From: Flavobacterium ammoniigenes | GTDB taxonomy: Bacteria > Bacteroidota > Bacteroidia > Flavobacteriales > Flavobacteriaceae | DNA length: 64,000 nucleotides | Assembly: GCF_020886055.1 (NCBI RefSeq) | Contig: NZ_AP025184.1 | Coordinates: 1,674,001 to 1,738,000 of the forward strand | Direction: 5' to 3' | Part shown: in pieces, positions 16,216 through 24,612 of the stretch | How positions within the stretch are numbered: the stretch's first letter is position 1 | Layout: every line of letters begins with the position of its first letter | The notes under the pieces: generated by a model | What the model was told of the DNA's origin: nothing | Seen by the model: only the letters and a program-made list of their open reading frames with translations | Database searches by the model: none | Made by a program: the position numbers and the translations under genes

Positions 16216-16755
16216 TTAATCAGTAAATTCAGAATCTGATTTTGATTCTAGATTAATGATCGAAATTCCTTTTTGCAACAGCAGGTTGTTGGGGTAAATA
16301 ACCAATTCGCCTTCTTTATTAATCATACTAATATAAAATGCCCCGATATCTTCAATTTCTGCAATTACAGGAAAATCTTTATCATGGATATGAATGGTAT
16401 CACCAATTTTAAACGGATACGAAAAAAACAAAATAATCCCCGAAGTAATGTTACTCAAAATAGACCATTGTGCCACCATGGCAACACCCACGATGGTTGC
16501 CAAAGAAGATACAGCAATGATAATGTCTTTGGCATCTACACCCCAAATAATAACCAAGGCAACAAGAAGCAAAATGTTAATTAATAAGTGTAAATATTTA
16601 ATTACAAGGTTAGTGCGTCTTTCTACCGTTTGACTCAATCGGGCATAACGGCGAACCAATTTTGTTGTGATAATTCGTAATAATACTAACAGAATTAAGA
16701 CAATTCCTGTAGCAATAGCTTCGCGTGCAAAATCGTTAAAAAATGAATTATACAT
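16216..16755 (-). CDS. small mechanosensitive ion channel, MscS family
   Basis: A 179-residue protein with two or three N-terminal transmembrane helices followed by the MscS pore helix and beta domain. The pore-lining region is IIAVSSLATIVGVAMVAQWSILSNITSGIILFF, and the following PFKIGDTIHIHDKDFPVIAEIEDIGAFYISMINKEG is the MscS beta-domain signature. It lacks the large C-terminal cage of E. coli MscS, so it is a minimal form. The gene starts 3 bp after maf. Confidence 0.9.
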   Translation of the reverse strand: MYNSFFNDFAREAIATGIVLILLVLLRIITTKLVRRYARLSQTVERRTNLVIKYLHLLINILLLVALVIIWGVDAKDIIIAVSSLATIVGVAMVAQWSILSNITSGIILFFSYPFKIGDTIHIHDKDFPVIAEIEDIGAFYISMINKEGELVIYPNNLLLQKGISIINLESKSDSEFTD

Positions 16756-16758
16756 AGG

Positions 16759-17346
16759 TTAGTTGTCTAAATTATTTAAATAGTTGAACACTTTATCAGT
16801 TGGCATTCCCATCACATTCGTATAGGAACCTTCAATTTTGGCTACTCCCACAAACCCAATCCATTCTTGAATTCCATAAGCGCCTGCTTTGTCATAGGGT
16901 TTGTAATGGTCTAAATAATAGTGGATGACTTGATCGCTCAGTGCATTAAAAGTGACTTTTGTTACTTCAAAAATAGTATCTGTTTTTGCTTTGGTTTTGA
17001 AACAAACTGAAGTAATCACTTCGTGCGTGGCATTGGATAACGATTGTAAAATAGCAAAAGCATCTTCCTCGTTTTTGGGTTTACCCAAAGCTTTATTGTT
17101 GTACCAAACAATCGTATCGCTGGTAATGAGTATTTCATTTTCCTTAAGTTCACCTTCAAATGCGCTAGCTTTTAATTCGGCTAAATAATTAGTAATTGCT
17201 TCTGCTTGTAATTCAGGAGGATAGACTTCTTCAATTTCTTTAAGACGAATTTCAAAATTCAAATCCAAGTCTTTGAAAAACTGTTGGCGTCTTGGCGAAC
17301 CCGAAGCTAAAATCAAGGTATAGTTGGCTAGTTTATCTTTGAGCAT
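16759..17346 (-). CDS. maf: Maf-type nucleoside triphosphate pyrophosphatase
   Basis: A 195-residue Maf/YhdE family enzyme. ASGSPRRQQFF near the N-terminus is the hallmark SxSPRR loop; SDTIVWYNNKALGKPKNEEDA and DKAGAYGIQEW are further family blocks. Members hydrolyse dTTP, UTP or modified nucleotides to monophosphates, sanitising the pool. It lies between a KdsC-like phosphatase gene (11 bp) and mscS (3 bp) in a minus-strand operon. The sub-family substrate is uncertain. Confidence 0.93.
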   Translation of the reverse strand: MLKDKLANYTLILASGSPRRQQFFKDLDLNFEIRLKEIEEVYPPELQAEAITNYLAELKASAFEGELKENEILITSDTIVWYNNKALGKPKNEEDAFAILQSLSNATHEVITSVCFKTKAKTDTIFEVTKVTFNALSDQVIHYYLDHYKPYDKAGAYGIQEWIGFVGVAKIEGSYTNVMGMPTDKVFNYLNNLDN

Positions 17347-17357
17347 TCGTTTGTTTA

Positions 17358-17885
17358 TTAATCGTGTTTTCCGTCAAAATTCTCCATCCATTTTCCTTGC
17401 ACTTTCATGACTTGTTCAATAACATCACGAACGGCGCCTTTTCCACCATTTTTATGTGAAATATAATTTGAAATTGATTTTATTTCTGGACTGGCATCTT
17501 GTGGACAAGTGGGTAAACCAACCAATTTCATCACATGATAATCAGGGATATCATCGCCCATATACAAGACTTGTTCTGGTTTAATACTGTAAATATCAGT
17601 GTATTCATCGAATGTAGCTACTTTGTCTGGAGTACCTAAATGAATATCGGTAATGCCAAGATTGCGCAAACGAACACGAACGCCTTCGTTGCTTCCGCCT
17701 GAAATAATACACACATTGTAACCGCTATCTACAGCAGATTTCAACGCATATCCATCGCGGATATTCATGGTGCGAAGCATTTCACCTTCATTAGATACAA
17801 AAACAGAACCATCAGTAAGTACACCATCGACATCAAAAACAAAAGTCGTGATGTTGTTCATTATTTCTTTATAGCTTTTTGCCAT
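17358..17885 (-). CDS. KdsC-like HAD phosphatase
   Basis: A 175-residue cap-less HAD of the KdsC group, which hydrolyses 3-deoxy-D-manno-octulosonate 8-phosphate in lipopolysaccharide inner-core synthesis. Motif I is FDVDGVLTDGS (Asp18 and Asp20), motif II CIISGGS, and motif IV MGDDIPDYHVM, with the QDA segment typical of KdsC. It overlaps the DUF2520 gene by 17 bp. A YrbI-type tetramer is expected. kdsA or kdsB are not nearby, so the substrate remains inferred from the family. Confidence 0.88.
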   Translation of the reverse strand: MAKSYKEIMNNITTFVFDVDGVLTDGSVFVSNEGEMLRTMNIRDGYALKSAVDSGYNVCIISGGSNEGVRVRLRNLGITDIHLGTPDKVATFDEYTDIYSIKPEQVLYMGDDIPDYHVMKLVGLPTCPQDASPEIKSISNYISHKNGGKGAVRDVIEQVMKVQGKWMENFDGKHD

Positions 17886-18636
17886 TATTTTGTAGGGATT
17901 GAGTTAGTAGTTTATAAATAGCAGCTTGATTTTCATCTTTTAAAAATTCTTCGTGGGCTGCAATAGTTTTCAGATCGTTTCGCTTGGCAGGCCCTGTTTG
18001 GGCATTTTTTGGCGAAAGAGTTGCAATTTTATTTGCCGTTTCCTGAATCAACGGTTTTAGAATTTCAAAAGGAATTGCATTCGCATCGCAAATTTCGTTG
18101 CCCATTTGGTACAAATAATTGACAAAATTATTTACAAAAACAGCGGCCACATGCAAGGCTTTTCGTTGTTCTGAGTTGATTTCATAAAAAGCGTTTGAAA
18201 TGGAATGTGCCAATTGTTTCAAAATCTGTACATCTTTTTCATTCTCGGCTTCAAGGCAAATAGGAACTGATTTGAAATCAATTGGTTTGTCTTTGGAAAA
18301 GGATTGTAAAGGATAAAAAACAGCACGTCGATTATTAGAATTCAAACTATCTAAAGCGACTGTCCCCGAAGTATGCGCTACCAATCGATTTTCAAATGGT
18401 AAAGCTGAAGAAACCTCAGCAATAGCGTCATCCGAAACCGCAATGATATACAGATCAGCTTCTTGTAATTGAGTATACTCAGACGTTATGCGATTGGAAT
18501 CGAGTAGGTGTGCGACTTTTTTTATATCGCGAGCCACTACCTGAACCAATTCGATTTGGCTATTCAATTGAAATGCCTGAATCAAATGTTGGGCAACATT
18601 TCCTGAACCGATAATGCTTACTTTAATCATAGCCAC
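17869..18636 (-). CDS. Rossmann-like and DUF2520 domain protein
   Basis: A 255-residue protein with an N-terminal Rossmann fold (MIKVSIIGSGNVAQHLIQAF after the start) and a C-terminal DUF2520 helical domain, including SEQRKALHVAAVFVNNFVNYLYQMG. The arrangement resembles NADP-dependent ketopantoate or pyrroline-carboxylate reductases, but the substrate is unknown. The first codons are ATGGCTATG, so the start may be the second ATG. It is the first gene of the DUF2520-kdsC-maf-mscS-SSS run and diverges from the ccsA promoter. Confidence 0.85.
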   Translation of the reverse strand: MAMIKVSIIGSGNVAQHLIQAFQLNSQIELVQVVARDIKKVAHLLDSNRITSEYTQLQEADLYIIAVSDDAIAEVSSALPFENRLVAHTSGTVALDSLNSNNRRAVFYPLQSFSKDKPIDFKSVPICLEAENEKDVQILKQLAHSISNAFYEINSEQRKALHVAAVFVNNFVNYLYQMGNEICDANAIPFEILKPLIQETANKIATLSPKNAQTGPAKRNDLKTIAAHEEFLKDENQAAIYKLLTQSLQNNGKKL

Positions 18637-18746
18637 AAATTTAACAAAAAAATGAAGAGTTCAACTGATATTAATTCAATTCCAATAGCGGTTTAATTTT
18701 GGATTAAATTAACAACTGTGCCATAATAGAACTCAACATTTTTAAG

Positions 18747-18754
18747 TACTTTTG
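18747..18754 (+). promoter_or_regulatory. -7 promoter element of the ccsBA gene
   Basis: TACTTTTG matches TAnnTTTG and lies 31 bp before the ATG at 18786. Confidence 0.6.
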
Positions 18755-18785
18755 TGCCACTTATACCAAAATTAACTCCTTTCCA

Positions 18786-21700
18786 ATGGATAAAAAAATA
18801 AGCTCAATTTTGTTTTCTACTCGCTTGATGGCGGTTCTTTTTATAGTTTTTGCTGTTGCGATGGGAGCAGGAACTTTTATTGAAAGTAAATACAATACCG
18901 ATACCGCTCGTATATGGATCTATAATGCCTGGTGGTTTGAAGTAATTATGGTCTTTTTTATGATCAATTTCTTTGGAAATATTAAGCGTTACCAATTATT
19001 AAAAAAAGAAAAATGGGCAACTTTATTATTGCATTTAGCTTTTATTTTTATTTTGTTTGGAGCTTTTATTACCCGATATATTAGTTATGAAGGCGTGATG
19101 CCCATTCGCGAAGGAGCTACCGAGAATAAAGTATACTCCGATAAAACATTTTTAACGGTGTTTGTGGATGGGGACTACAAAGGAGAACCTAGACGTAGAG
19201 TTTTTGAAAAACCATTACTGCTTTCACCTGTTGCTGATAATGATTTTACCCTTTCTGGCGAATTTGCCGATACCCCTTTTAAAGTGAATTATGCCAATTA
19301 TATTATGGGGGCCAAACAAAAAATCGCACCCAATGCTAAAGGAACCTTGTATTTAAAATTAGTTGAAGCAGGCGAGGGTGGTCGTGAAGAACATTTCTTG
19401 AAAGAAGGCGAAGTACAAAATATTCATAATGTTTTATTTGCTTTGAATAAACCTACAGATGGTGCCATTAATATTTCCACTTTGGGAGATACACCAACCA
19501 TTCAAACGCCTTTTGAAGGAAATTTTATGCGAATGGCGGATAAACTCCAAGGCAAGGTGGAAAAAGACATGGTACAACCTTTGATGATGCGTTCCTTGTA
19601 TTCTATTGGTGAAAAGCGTTTTGTTTTTCCAGATCCTCCCACAAAAGGAACGATCACTTACGAATCGGATAATGACTTTAAAGCGAAAAATCATAATGAT
19701 GCTTTGGTCATTACTCTAACGGCAGAGGGGCAACAAAAAGAAGTAACGCTTCTAGGTTCCAAAGGAAAAACAGGCGAACCTCAAACGGTAAAAATTGGGA
19801 ACAAAGACTATTCTTTCTTTTTTGGAAGCAAAACCTACGATTTGCCTTTCATGATTAAATTGAATGATTTTATTGCTAAAAAATATCCAGGAACAGAAAA
19901 GAGTTATTCAGCTTTCGAAAGTCAAGTCACTGTAAAAGATTCTACTGAAACTTTTGATGCTCAAATTTATATGAATCATGTTTTGGATTACAAAGGTTTC
20001 CGTTTCTTTCAGTCGTCGTTTGATCCTGATGAAAAAGGAACTGTTTTATCGGTGAATCACGATTTTTGGGGAACCAATATTACCTATTTGGGTTACTTTT
20101 TATTGTATATTGCTATGATGGCCATTTTGTTTACCAAACATTCTCGTTTTGGAGATTTAAAGCGAAAATTAGAAGCAGTAAAAACTAAAAAATCACAATG
20201 GATTACTATTCTTATTTTGATGTTAAGTTTGAATGCTTGGTCTCAAGATCACAATCATGCGGATCATGCAGGCCATTCTCACGCTGAATCCGAAGGCAAA
20301 AACAATCATTCGGGTCACATTCAGAAAATGCCTTCTACAGCCGAAATTGATTCGTTGATTGCTAAATTTAAAGTTTCTGAAGCACATGCAGCACAATTTG
20401 GTCGTTTGATTATTCAAGATGCAGGTGGAAGAATGAAACCGATTAATACGTTTTCTTCCGAATTGTTGCGAAAAGTAAGCCATTCGGACAGTTATAAAGG
20501 CATGAATTCAGATCAAGCTTTCTTATCGATGACGCAATATGCCAGTGCTTGGATTCAGGTGCCAATTATATACATCAAAGCAGGTAATGATAGTATTCGT
20601 AAAATTATTGGAATAGATAGTAAAGCAAAATTTGCTCCTTTTGTATCCTTTTTTGATGCCAAAGGAAATTACAAATTAACCCCTTATTTGGAAGAGGCTT
20701 TTAAGAGTGCTAATCCGAACCAGTTTGAAAAAGATTTTATTGAAACGGATAAAAAGGTGAATTTAATGGAATCGGCTTTGAGTGGTCGTATCTTGAAAAT
20801 ATTCCCAATTCCCAATGATCCTAACAACAAATGGATTTCCTATTTGGAATTGAACGAATCAGGAATGAAAGGGATGGACGCGACTTATACAAAGAGTATT
20901 TTACCTTTGTATTTTGGAACACTCGGCAACGCGGCTACAAGCAATGATTACAAGTCAGCCAATGAATTGTTAGCAAGTTTGAATGGTTTCCAAAAGAAAT
21001 TCGGAAGTTCTGTTATGCCTACAGAAGATAAAATCGATTTAGAAATTGCCTACAACAAATACGATGTTTTCAAAAACTTGCCGTATTGGTATTTGACGGC
21101 TGCAGTATTGATGTTACTGTTGTGTATTGTAGATATTTATAAATCAAGAAAAGCAATTCGTATTAGTATTAACGTAATTCACGTTGCGATTGGATTATTG
21201 TTTCTCTTACACACATTAGGTTTAATTGCACGTTGGGTAATTTCGGGACATGCGCCTTGGAGTAATGCATATGAATCGATTATTTATGTAGCTTGGGCTA
21301 CCATGTTTTTTGGTTTGGCTTTCGATAGAAAATCAAAATTAACCGTAGCTTCTTCGGCATTTGTTACCGCCATGATTTTAATGGCGGCCTATATGAATTG
21401 GATTGATCCAGAAATCGCCAACCTACAACCCGTTTTGAATTCGTATTGGTTGATGATTCACGTTGCGGTTATTGTAGCCAGTTATGGACCCTTTGCTTTG
21501 GGAATGATTTTGGGATTAGTTTCATTAATTTTGATTTTGTTTACCAATGAGAAGAACAAAGTTAAGATGGATTTGAATATTCAGGAGATTACGTATATCA
21601 ATGAAATGGCGCTAACTATTGGATTGATTATGTTAACTATTGGAAACTTCTTGGGTGGACAATGGGCTAACGAAAGTTGGGGCCGTTACTGGGGTTGGGA

Positions 21701-21986
21701 TCCAAAAGAGACTTGGGCATTGATCAGTATTTTTGTCTATGCTTTTGTCATTCACGCTCGATTTGTTCCAGCCTTACGAGGAAAATGGATTTTTAACTTG
21801 ATGAGTATGTTTGCCTTTGTATCGATCTTGTTTACTTATTATGGTGTGAATTTCCATTTGGTTGGATTGCATTCGTATGCGAGTGGTGAAGCTAAATCGT
21901 TAGATTGGATTTGGCAATCGTTAGGAGCAATTTCTATCTTAGGAGCTATTACATATCCTAAATATAGAAAGTATTATAAAAAATAA
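18786..21986 (+). CDS. ccsA: fused cytochrome c biogenesis protein (ResB/CcsB + ResC/CcsA)
   Basis: A 1066-residue fusion of both System II cytochrome c synthetase subunits. The N-terminal ResB-like half has TM helices near residues 10-100 and a large periplasmic domain up to a helix near 440. A helix near 470-485 precedes a His-rich stretch at about 488-511 (DHNHADHAGHSH and more). The CcsA half has the heme-handling WWD motif, WGRYWGWDPKETWA near residue 965, and conserved histidines in the flanking helices. It exports and attaches heme to c-type apocytochromes. No frameshift is seen. It is the only gene before the peroxidase lipoprotein. Confidence 0.94.
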   Translation: MDKKISSILFSTRLMAVLFIVFAVAMGAGTFIESKYNTDTARIWIYNAWWFEVIMVFFMINFFGNIKRYQLLKKEKWATLLLHLAFIFILFGAFITRYISYEGVMPIREGATENKVYSDKTFLTVFVDGDYKGEPRRRVFEKPLLLSPVADNDFTLSGEFADTPFKVNYANYIMGAKQKIAPNAKGTLYLKLVEAGEGGREEHFLKEGEVQNIHNVLFALNKPTDGAINISTLGDTPTIQTPFEGNFMRMADKLQGKVEKDMVQPLMMRSLYSIGEKRFVFPDPPTKGTITYESDNDFKAKNHNDALVITLTAEGQQKEVTLLGSKGKTGEPQTVKIGNKDYSFFFGSKTYDLPFMIKLNDFIAKKYPGTEKSYSAFESQVTVKDSTETFDAQIYMNHVLDYKGFRFFQSSFDPDEKGTVLSVNHDFWGTNITYLGYFLLYIAMMAILFTKHSRFGDLKRKLEAVKTKKSQWITILILMLSLNAWSQDHNHADHAGHSHAESEGKNNHSGHIQKMPSTAEIDSLIAKFKVSEAHAAQFGRLIIQDAGGRMKPINTFSSELLRKVSHSDSYKGMNSDQAFLSMTQYASAWIQVPIIYIKAGNDSIRKIIGIDSKAKFAPFVSFFDAKGNYKLTPYLEEAFKSANPNQFEKDFIETDKKVNLMESALSGRILKIFPIPNDPNNKWISYLELNESGMKGMDATYTKSILPLYFGTLGNAATSNDYKSANELLASLNGFQKKFGSSVMPTEDKIDLEIAYNKYDVFKNLPYWYLTAAVLMLLLCIVDIYKSRKAIRISINVIHVAIGLLFLLHTLGLIARWVISGHAPWSNAYESIIYVAWATMFFGLAFDRKSKLTVASSAFVTAMILMAAYMNWIDPEIANLQPVLNSYWLMIHVAVIVASYGPFALGMILGLVSLILILFTNEKNKVKMDLNIQEITYINEMALTIGLIMLTIGNFLGGQWANESWGRYWGWDPKETWALISIFVYAFVIHARFVPALRGKWIFNLMSMFAFVSILFTYYGVNFHLVGLHSYASGEAKSLDWIWQSLGAISILGAITYPKYRKYYKK

Positions 21987-22079
21987 TTCGAAATTGATTT
22001 AGCTACTATTTATCAATTGTTTAACCTTCGTTTTGATTTTAATAATTTACATTTACAATTCAATTTAAAAACTAATATA

Positions 22080-22664
22080 ATGAAACTAGCTGCTTTAACT
22101 TGTTGTATTGCATTGTTGTTTAGTTGTCAAAACAAAGCGCAAAATGCAATGTCCTCAAATACTAATTCTTCAGTAACCATGACCAAACAATCCATTCATC
22201 AATTTAAAGTGACTGATTTGTCAGGAAACACTTTTGATTTCGCTTCTTTAAAAGGAAAAAAAGTAATTGTGGTAAATACTGCTTCAAAATGTGGTTTGAC
22301 ACCTCAGTACAAAGATTTAGAGACTTTATACACTACCTATAAAGACAAAGGATTAGTAATTGTTGGTTTTCCTGCCAATAACTTTTTCTCTCAAGAACCG
22401 GGAACCAATGAAGAAATAGCACAGTTTTGCCAATTGAATTATGGCGTTACTTTTCCAATGATGGCAAAAGTTTCGGTAAAAGGAAAAGACATGTGTGAGG
22501 TGTATCAGTTTCTAACAAAACAAGCAAAAAACGGATTTGAGGATTCTGATGTAGAATGGAATTTTCAAAAATACTTGTTAAACGAAAACGGAGAATTGGA
22601 GAAAGTAATTTCGCCAAGAACCAAACCTTTAGATGATGAAATTGTTAATTGGGTAAAAGGATAA
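22080..22664 (+). CDS. glutathione peroxidase family lipoprotein
   Basis: I start it at the ATG at 22080, giving 194 residues with a lipoprotein signal (CCIALLFSC, lipid Cys16). The catalytic cysteine is Cys71 in NTASKCGLTPQY (Cys, not selenocysteine), a resolving cysteine is likely in QFCQLNYGVTF, and the conserved tryptophan is in VEWNFQKYL. Such enzymes are thioredoxin-dependent peroxidases. The usual FPCNQF motif is FPANNF here. It is probably anchored in the periplasm. It follows ccsA by about 90 bp, possibly cotranscribed. Confidence 0.92.
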   Translation: MKLAALTCCIALLFSCQNKAQNAMSSNTNSSVTMTKQSIHQFKVTDLSGNTFDFASLKGKKVIVVNTASKCGLTPQYKDLETLYTTYKDKGLVIVGFPANNFFSQEPGTNEEIAQFCQLNYGVTFPMMAKVSVKGKDMCEVYQFLTKQAKNGFEDSDVEWNFQKYLLNENGELEKVISPRTKPLDDEIVNWVKG

Positions 22665-22684
22665 TAATTCCATAATTCAAATAC

Positions 22685-22720
22685 AAAAAGGGATTTTCAA
22701 TATACTGAAAATCCCTTTTT
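22685..22720. terminator. bidirectional terminator
   Basis: A 15-bp stem, AAAAAGGGATTTTCA with TGAAAATCCCTTTTT, and a six-base loop separates the convergent peroxidase and Dus genes. Confidence 0.9.
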
Positions 22721-22724
22721 TGTT

Positions 22725-23669
22725 TTATTCAGCCGCTATAATTTCTTTAACAGCCAATTCGTAATTCCGAATGTTTTTGGTTTTGTTAATCTTCTTTTGC
22801 ACTTTATGTGGGTTAGAGAAGATAACTGAAAAGTACTCCCACAAATGGTGCATTTTTAATAAAATATGGGAAGGTCCAGAAAGTGATTCACTATATCCTT
22901 GGTATAAGGTTTCGTGGAAATCACTAAATAAAGCCATTTTATTTGTTGGGTATTCAGTAGTATTTTGTTTTATCATAATGGGTAAGAAAGGATCTGCAAT
23001 TAGTCCTCTACCAATCATCCAATGATCAATAGTAGGGAAACGCTCATGCATTTCTCTAAATTTCGCTACTGAAGTGATATCGCCATTATAATACAATTTG
23101 TGTTGGGTAGCATCAATGCAGGCTTGGAAAGCATCTAAATGTACGCCACCTTTGTACAATTGTTTTCCAAGGCGCGCGTGAATGGCAATATTTTTTAAAG
23201 GATATTGATCCAAAATGGGGAAAACATCCAAAATTTCTTGAGTAGTTTCGTAACCCAATCGCATTTTCATAGAAACCAAAATATCGGTTTCAGCATGCGC
23301 TCTTTCTAAAACGGTATTGATTTTTTCGGTATTGCTTATTAAACCCGAACCCATTCCGGATTTGGTCACCATAGGATAGGGACAACCTAAATTCCAATTC
23401 AATTCTTTGTACCCTAATTCACGAACGTATTTTGCTACAAACAAAAATTCATCGGCATCGTTGGTGATTACTTGCGGAATCACTTCTAAATCTAAATTGT
23501 TCTCAGGTAGCAAATCCCTTTCGTAAGACGGTTTAATAACCATTTTTCCATTCAAACGAATGTAAGGTGAGTAGTAGGTGTCAATTCCACCAAAATAAGT
23601 ATTGATTGCATTTCTAAATCGAAAATCAGTAAATCCTTGTAAAGGAGAAGAAAGTAAAGTAAAATCCAT
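22725..23669 (-). CDS. tRNA-dihydrouridine synthase family protein
   Basis: A 314-residue FMN-dependent Dus enzyme that reduces uridine to dihydrouridine in tRNA. Visible motifs are LSSPLQGFTDFRFR at the start, ELNWNLGCPYPMVTKSGMGSGL with the catalytic cysteine in GCPYP, VSMKMRLGY and IAIHARLGKQLYKG, and MIGRGLIADPFLP. The C-terminal helical domain is shorter than in DusA. The form resembles DusC-like proteins of Bacteroidota; target position is unknown. It precedes nothing on its strand except the terminator. Confidence 0.93.
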   Translation of the reverse strand: MDFTLLSSPLQGFTDFRFRNAINTYFGGIDTYYSPYIRLNGKMVIKPSYERDLLPENNLDLEVIPQVITNDADEFLFVAKYVRELGYKELNWNLGCPYPMVTKSGMGSGLISNTEKINTVLERAHAETDILVSMKMRLGYETTQEILDVFPILDQYPLKNIAIHARLGKQLYKGGVHLDAFQACIDATQHKLYYNGDITSVAKFREMHERFPTIDHWMIGRGLIADPFLPIMIKQNTTEYPTNKMALFSDFHETLYQGYSESLSGPSHILLKMHHLWEYFSVIFSNPHKVQKKINKTKNIRNYELAVKEIIAAE

Positions 23670-23702
23670 AATGTGGGTTAGGCATCAAAGATACAATTGT
23701 TT

Positions 23703-24200
23703 TTATTCTAAAATCAATTGCACAAAAACAGAATCCAACCAGCGATTGAATTTAAATCCAGATTCTTTAATGATTCCAACGGTTTTAAATCCAAATTGAT
23801 GATGAAAATCAATACTAGTTTGGTTTTCGGCATCAATGACACCAATCATAGTATGGAGACCTTGTTGTTTAGCCAATTGAATTAATTCGGATAACAATAG
23901 TTTTCCAATTCCCAAACCTTGATTGTCTTGTTGAACATAAACCGAATGCTCTACGGTGTATTTATACGCTTCTCTAAAACGGAATTCGGAATACATTCCA
24001 AAGCCAACCACTTCGCCATTATTTTCAGCAACTATAACAGGAAATCCTGCTTGTATTTTGGAATCCAAAATAGCTTCTTGTTGTGCTAAAGTTCGGATAT
24101 TATAATCGTATAAAGCTGTGGCATTTAGAATATTATAATTGATAATATCCAATATTGCAACTGCATCCGATTTTTGAAATTTCCTGATAGTAATGGCCAT
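23703..24200 (-). CDS. GNAT acetyltransferase, PAT/MnaT-like
   Basis: A 165-residue GNAT of the phosphinothricin/methionine-sulfoximine acetyltransferase group. The acetyl-CoA loop is VQQDNQGLGIGKLLLSELI; VEHSVYVQQ and the C-terminal SGFKFNRWLDSVFVQLIL match the group, in which chromosomal members acetylate amino-acid analogues. A resistance role is not implied. It is 33 bp upstream of dus on the same strand. The intergenic region upstream contains a probable gene remnant. Confidence 0.88.
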   Translation of the reverse strand: MAITIRKFQKSDAVAILDIINYNILNATALYDYNIRTLAQQEAILDSKIQAGFPVIVAENNGEVVGFGMYSEFRFREAYKYTVEHSVYVQQDNQGLGIGKLLLSELIQLAKQQGLHTMIGVIDAENQTSIDFHHQFGFKTVGIIKESGFKFNRWLDSVFVQLILE

Positions 24201-24301
24201 TATTATGTAGTCTTAAGAGTTGGTTTAGTTGCAGCTTTTTTTTAAATGAATAGATCGGCTAAAAATTAATTTGCTTTATTGCTGTTAAAACCCATGTTTG
24301 T

Positions 24302-24436
24302 TTACTTTGATATTGTTTCAATGTGGACACTCATCGGCATAGGCAATATTATAGTTTTTTCAACTTTAGCACCTTGAAGTATTCCTTCCAAACCATTGTC
24401 ATCAAACAAATAGAGTCTTGTATAAGAATAGAAAAT
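24302..24436 (-). pseudogene. possible C-terminal remnant of an unidentified gene
   Basis: Within the 412-bp space 24201-24612, the minus strand has an open frame without a convincing start codon. It translates to a protein-like sequence: TRLYLFDDNGLEGILQGAKV, then ten or so hydrophobic residues and VHIETISK before TAA. An in-frame TGA lies immediately upstream at 24437-24439. The composition (G, D, L, well-spaced charges) looks like coding DNA rather than random AT-rich sequence. I recognise no family. It could be a decayed gene tail or simply chance. The rest of the interval shows only the menD promoter. Confidence 0.35.
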
Positions 24437-24572
24437 TCAGAAAAAAAAGAAGTAAGGTTGTAAATTAGGTCTTTATTTTTAATTGAATTTAATTTCGAAT
24501 ACAAATATATTTTCTTTTTTAAATCAATCCGAAAATTGTATCATAATTTACCAACAATTAGAATTACAATCG

Positions 24573-24580
24573 TAAATTTG
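24573..24580 (+). promoter_or_regulatory. -7 promoter element of menD
   Basis: TAAATTTG matches TAnnTTTG and lies 32 bp before the menD ATG at 24613. Confidence 0.6.
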
Positions 24581-24612
24581 CTTCTAGTTTTCAAAAAGAA
24601 GCAATCCGAATT

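Noticed and set aside
23703..24200. Phosphinothricin resistance gene
   Set aside because: The GNAT belongs to that broad group, but chromosomal members mostly act on amino-acid analogues; no resistance context.
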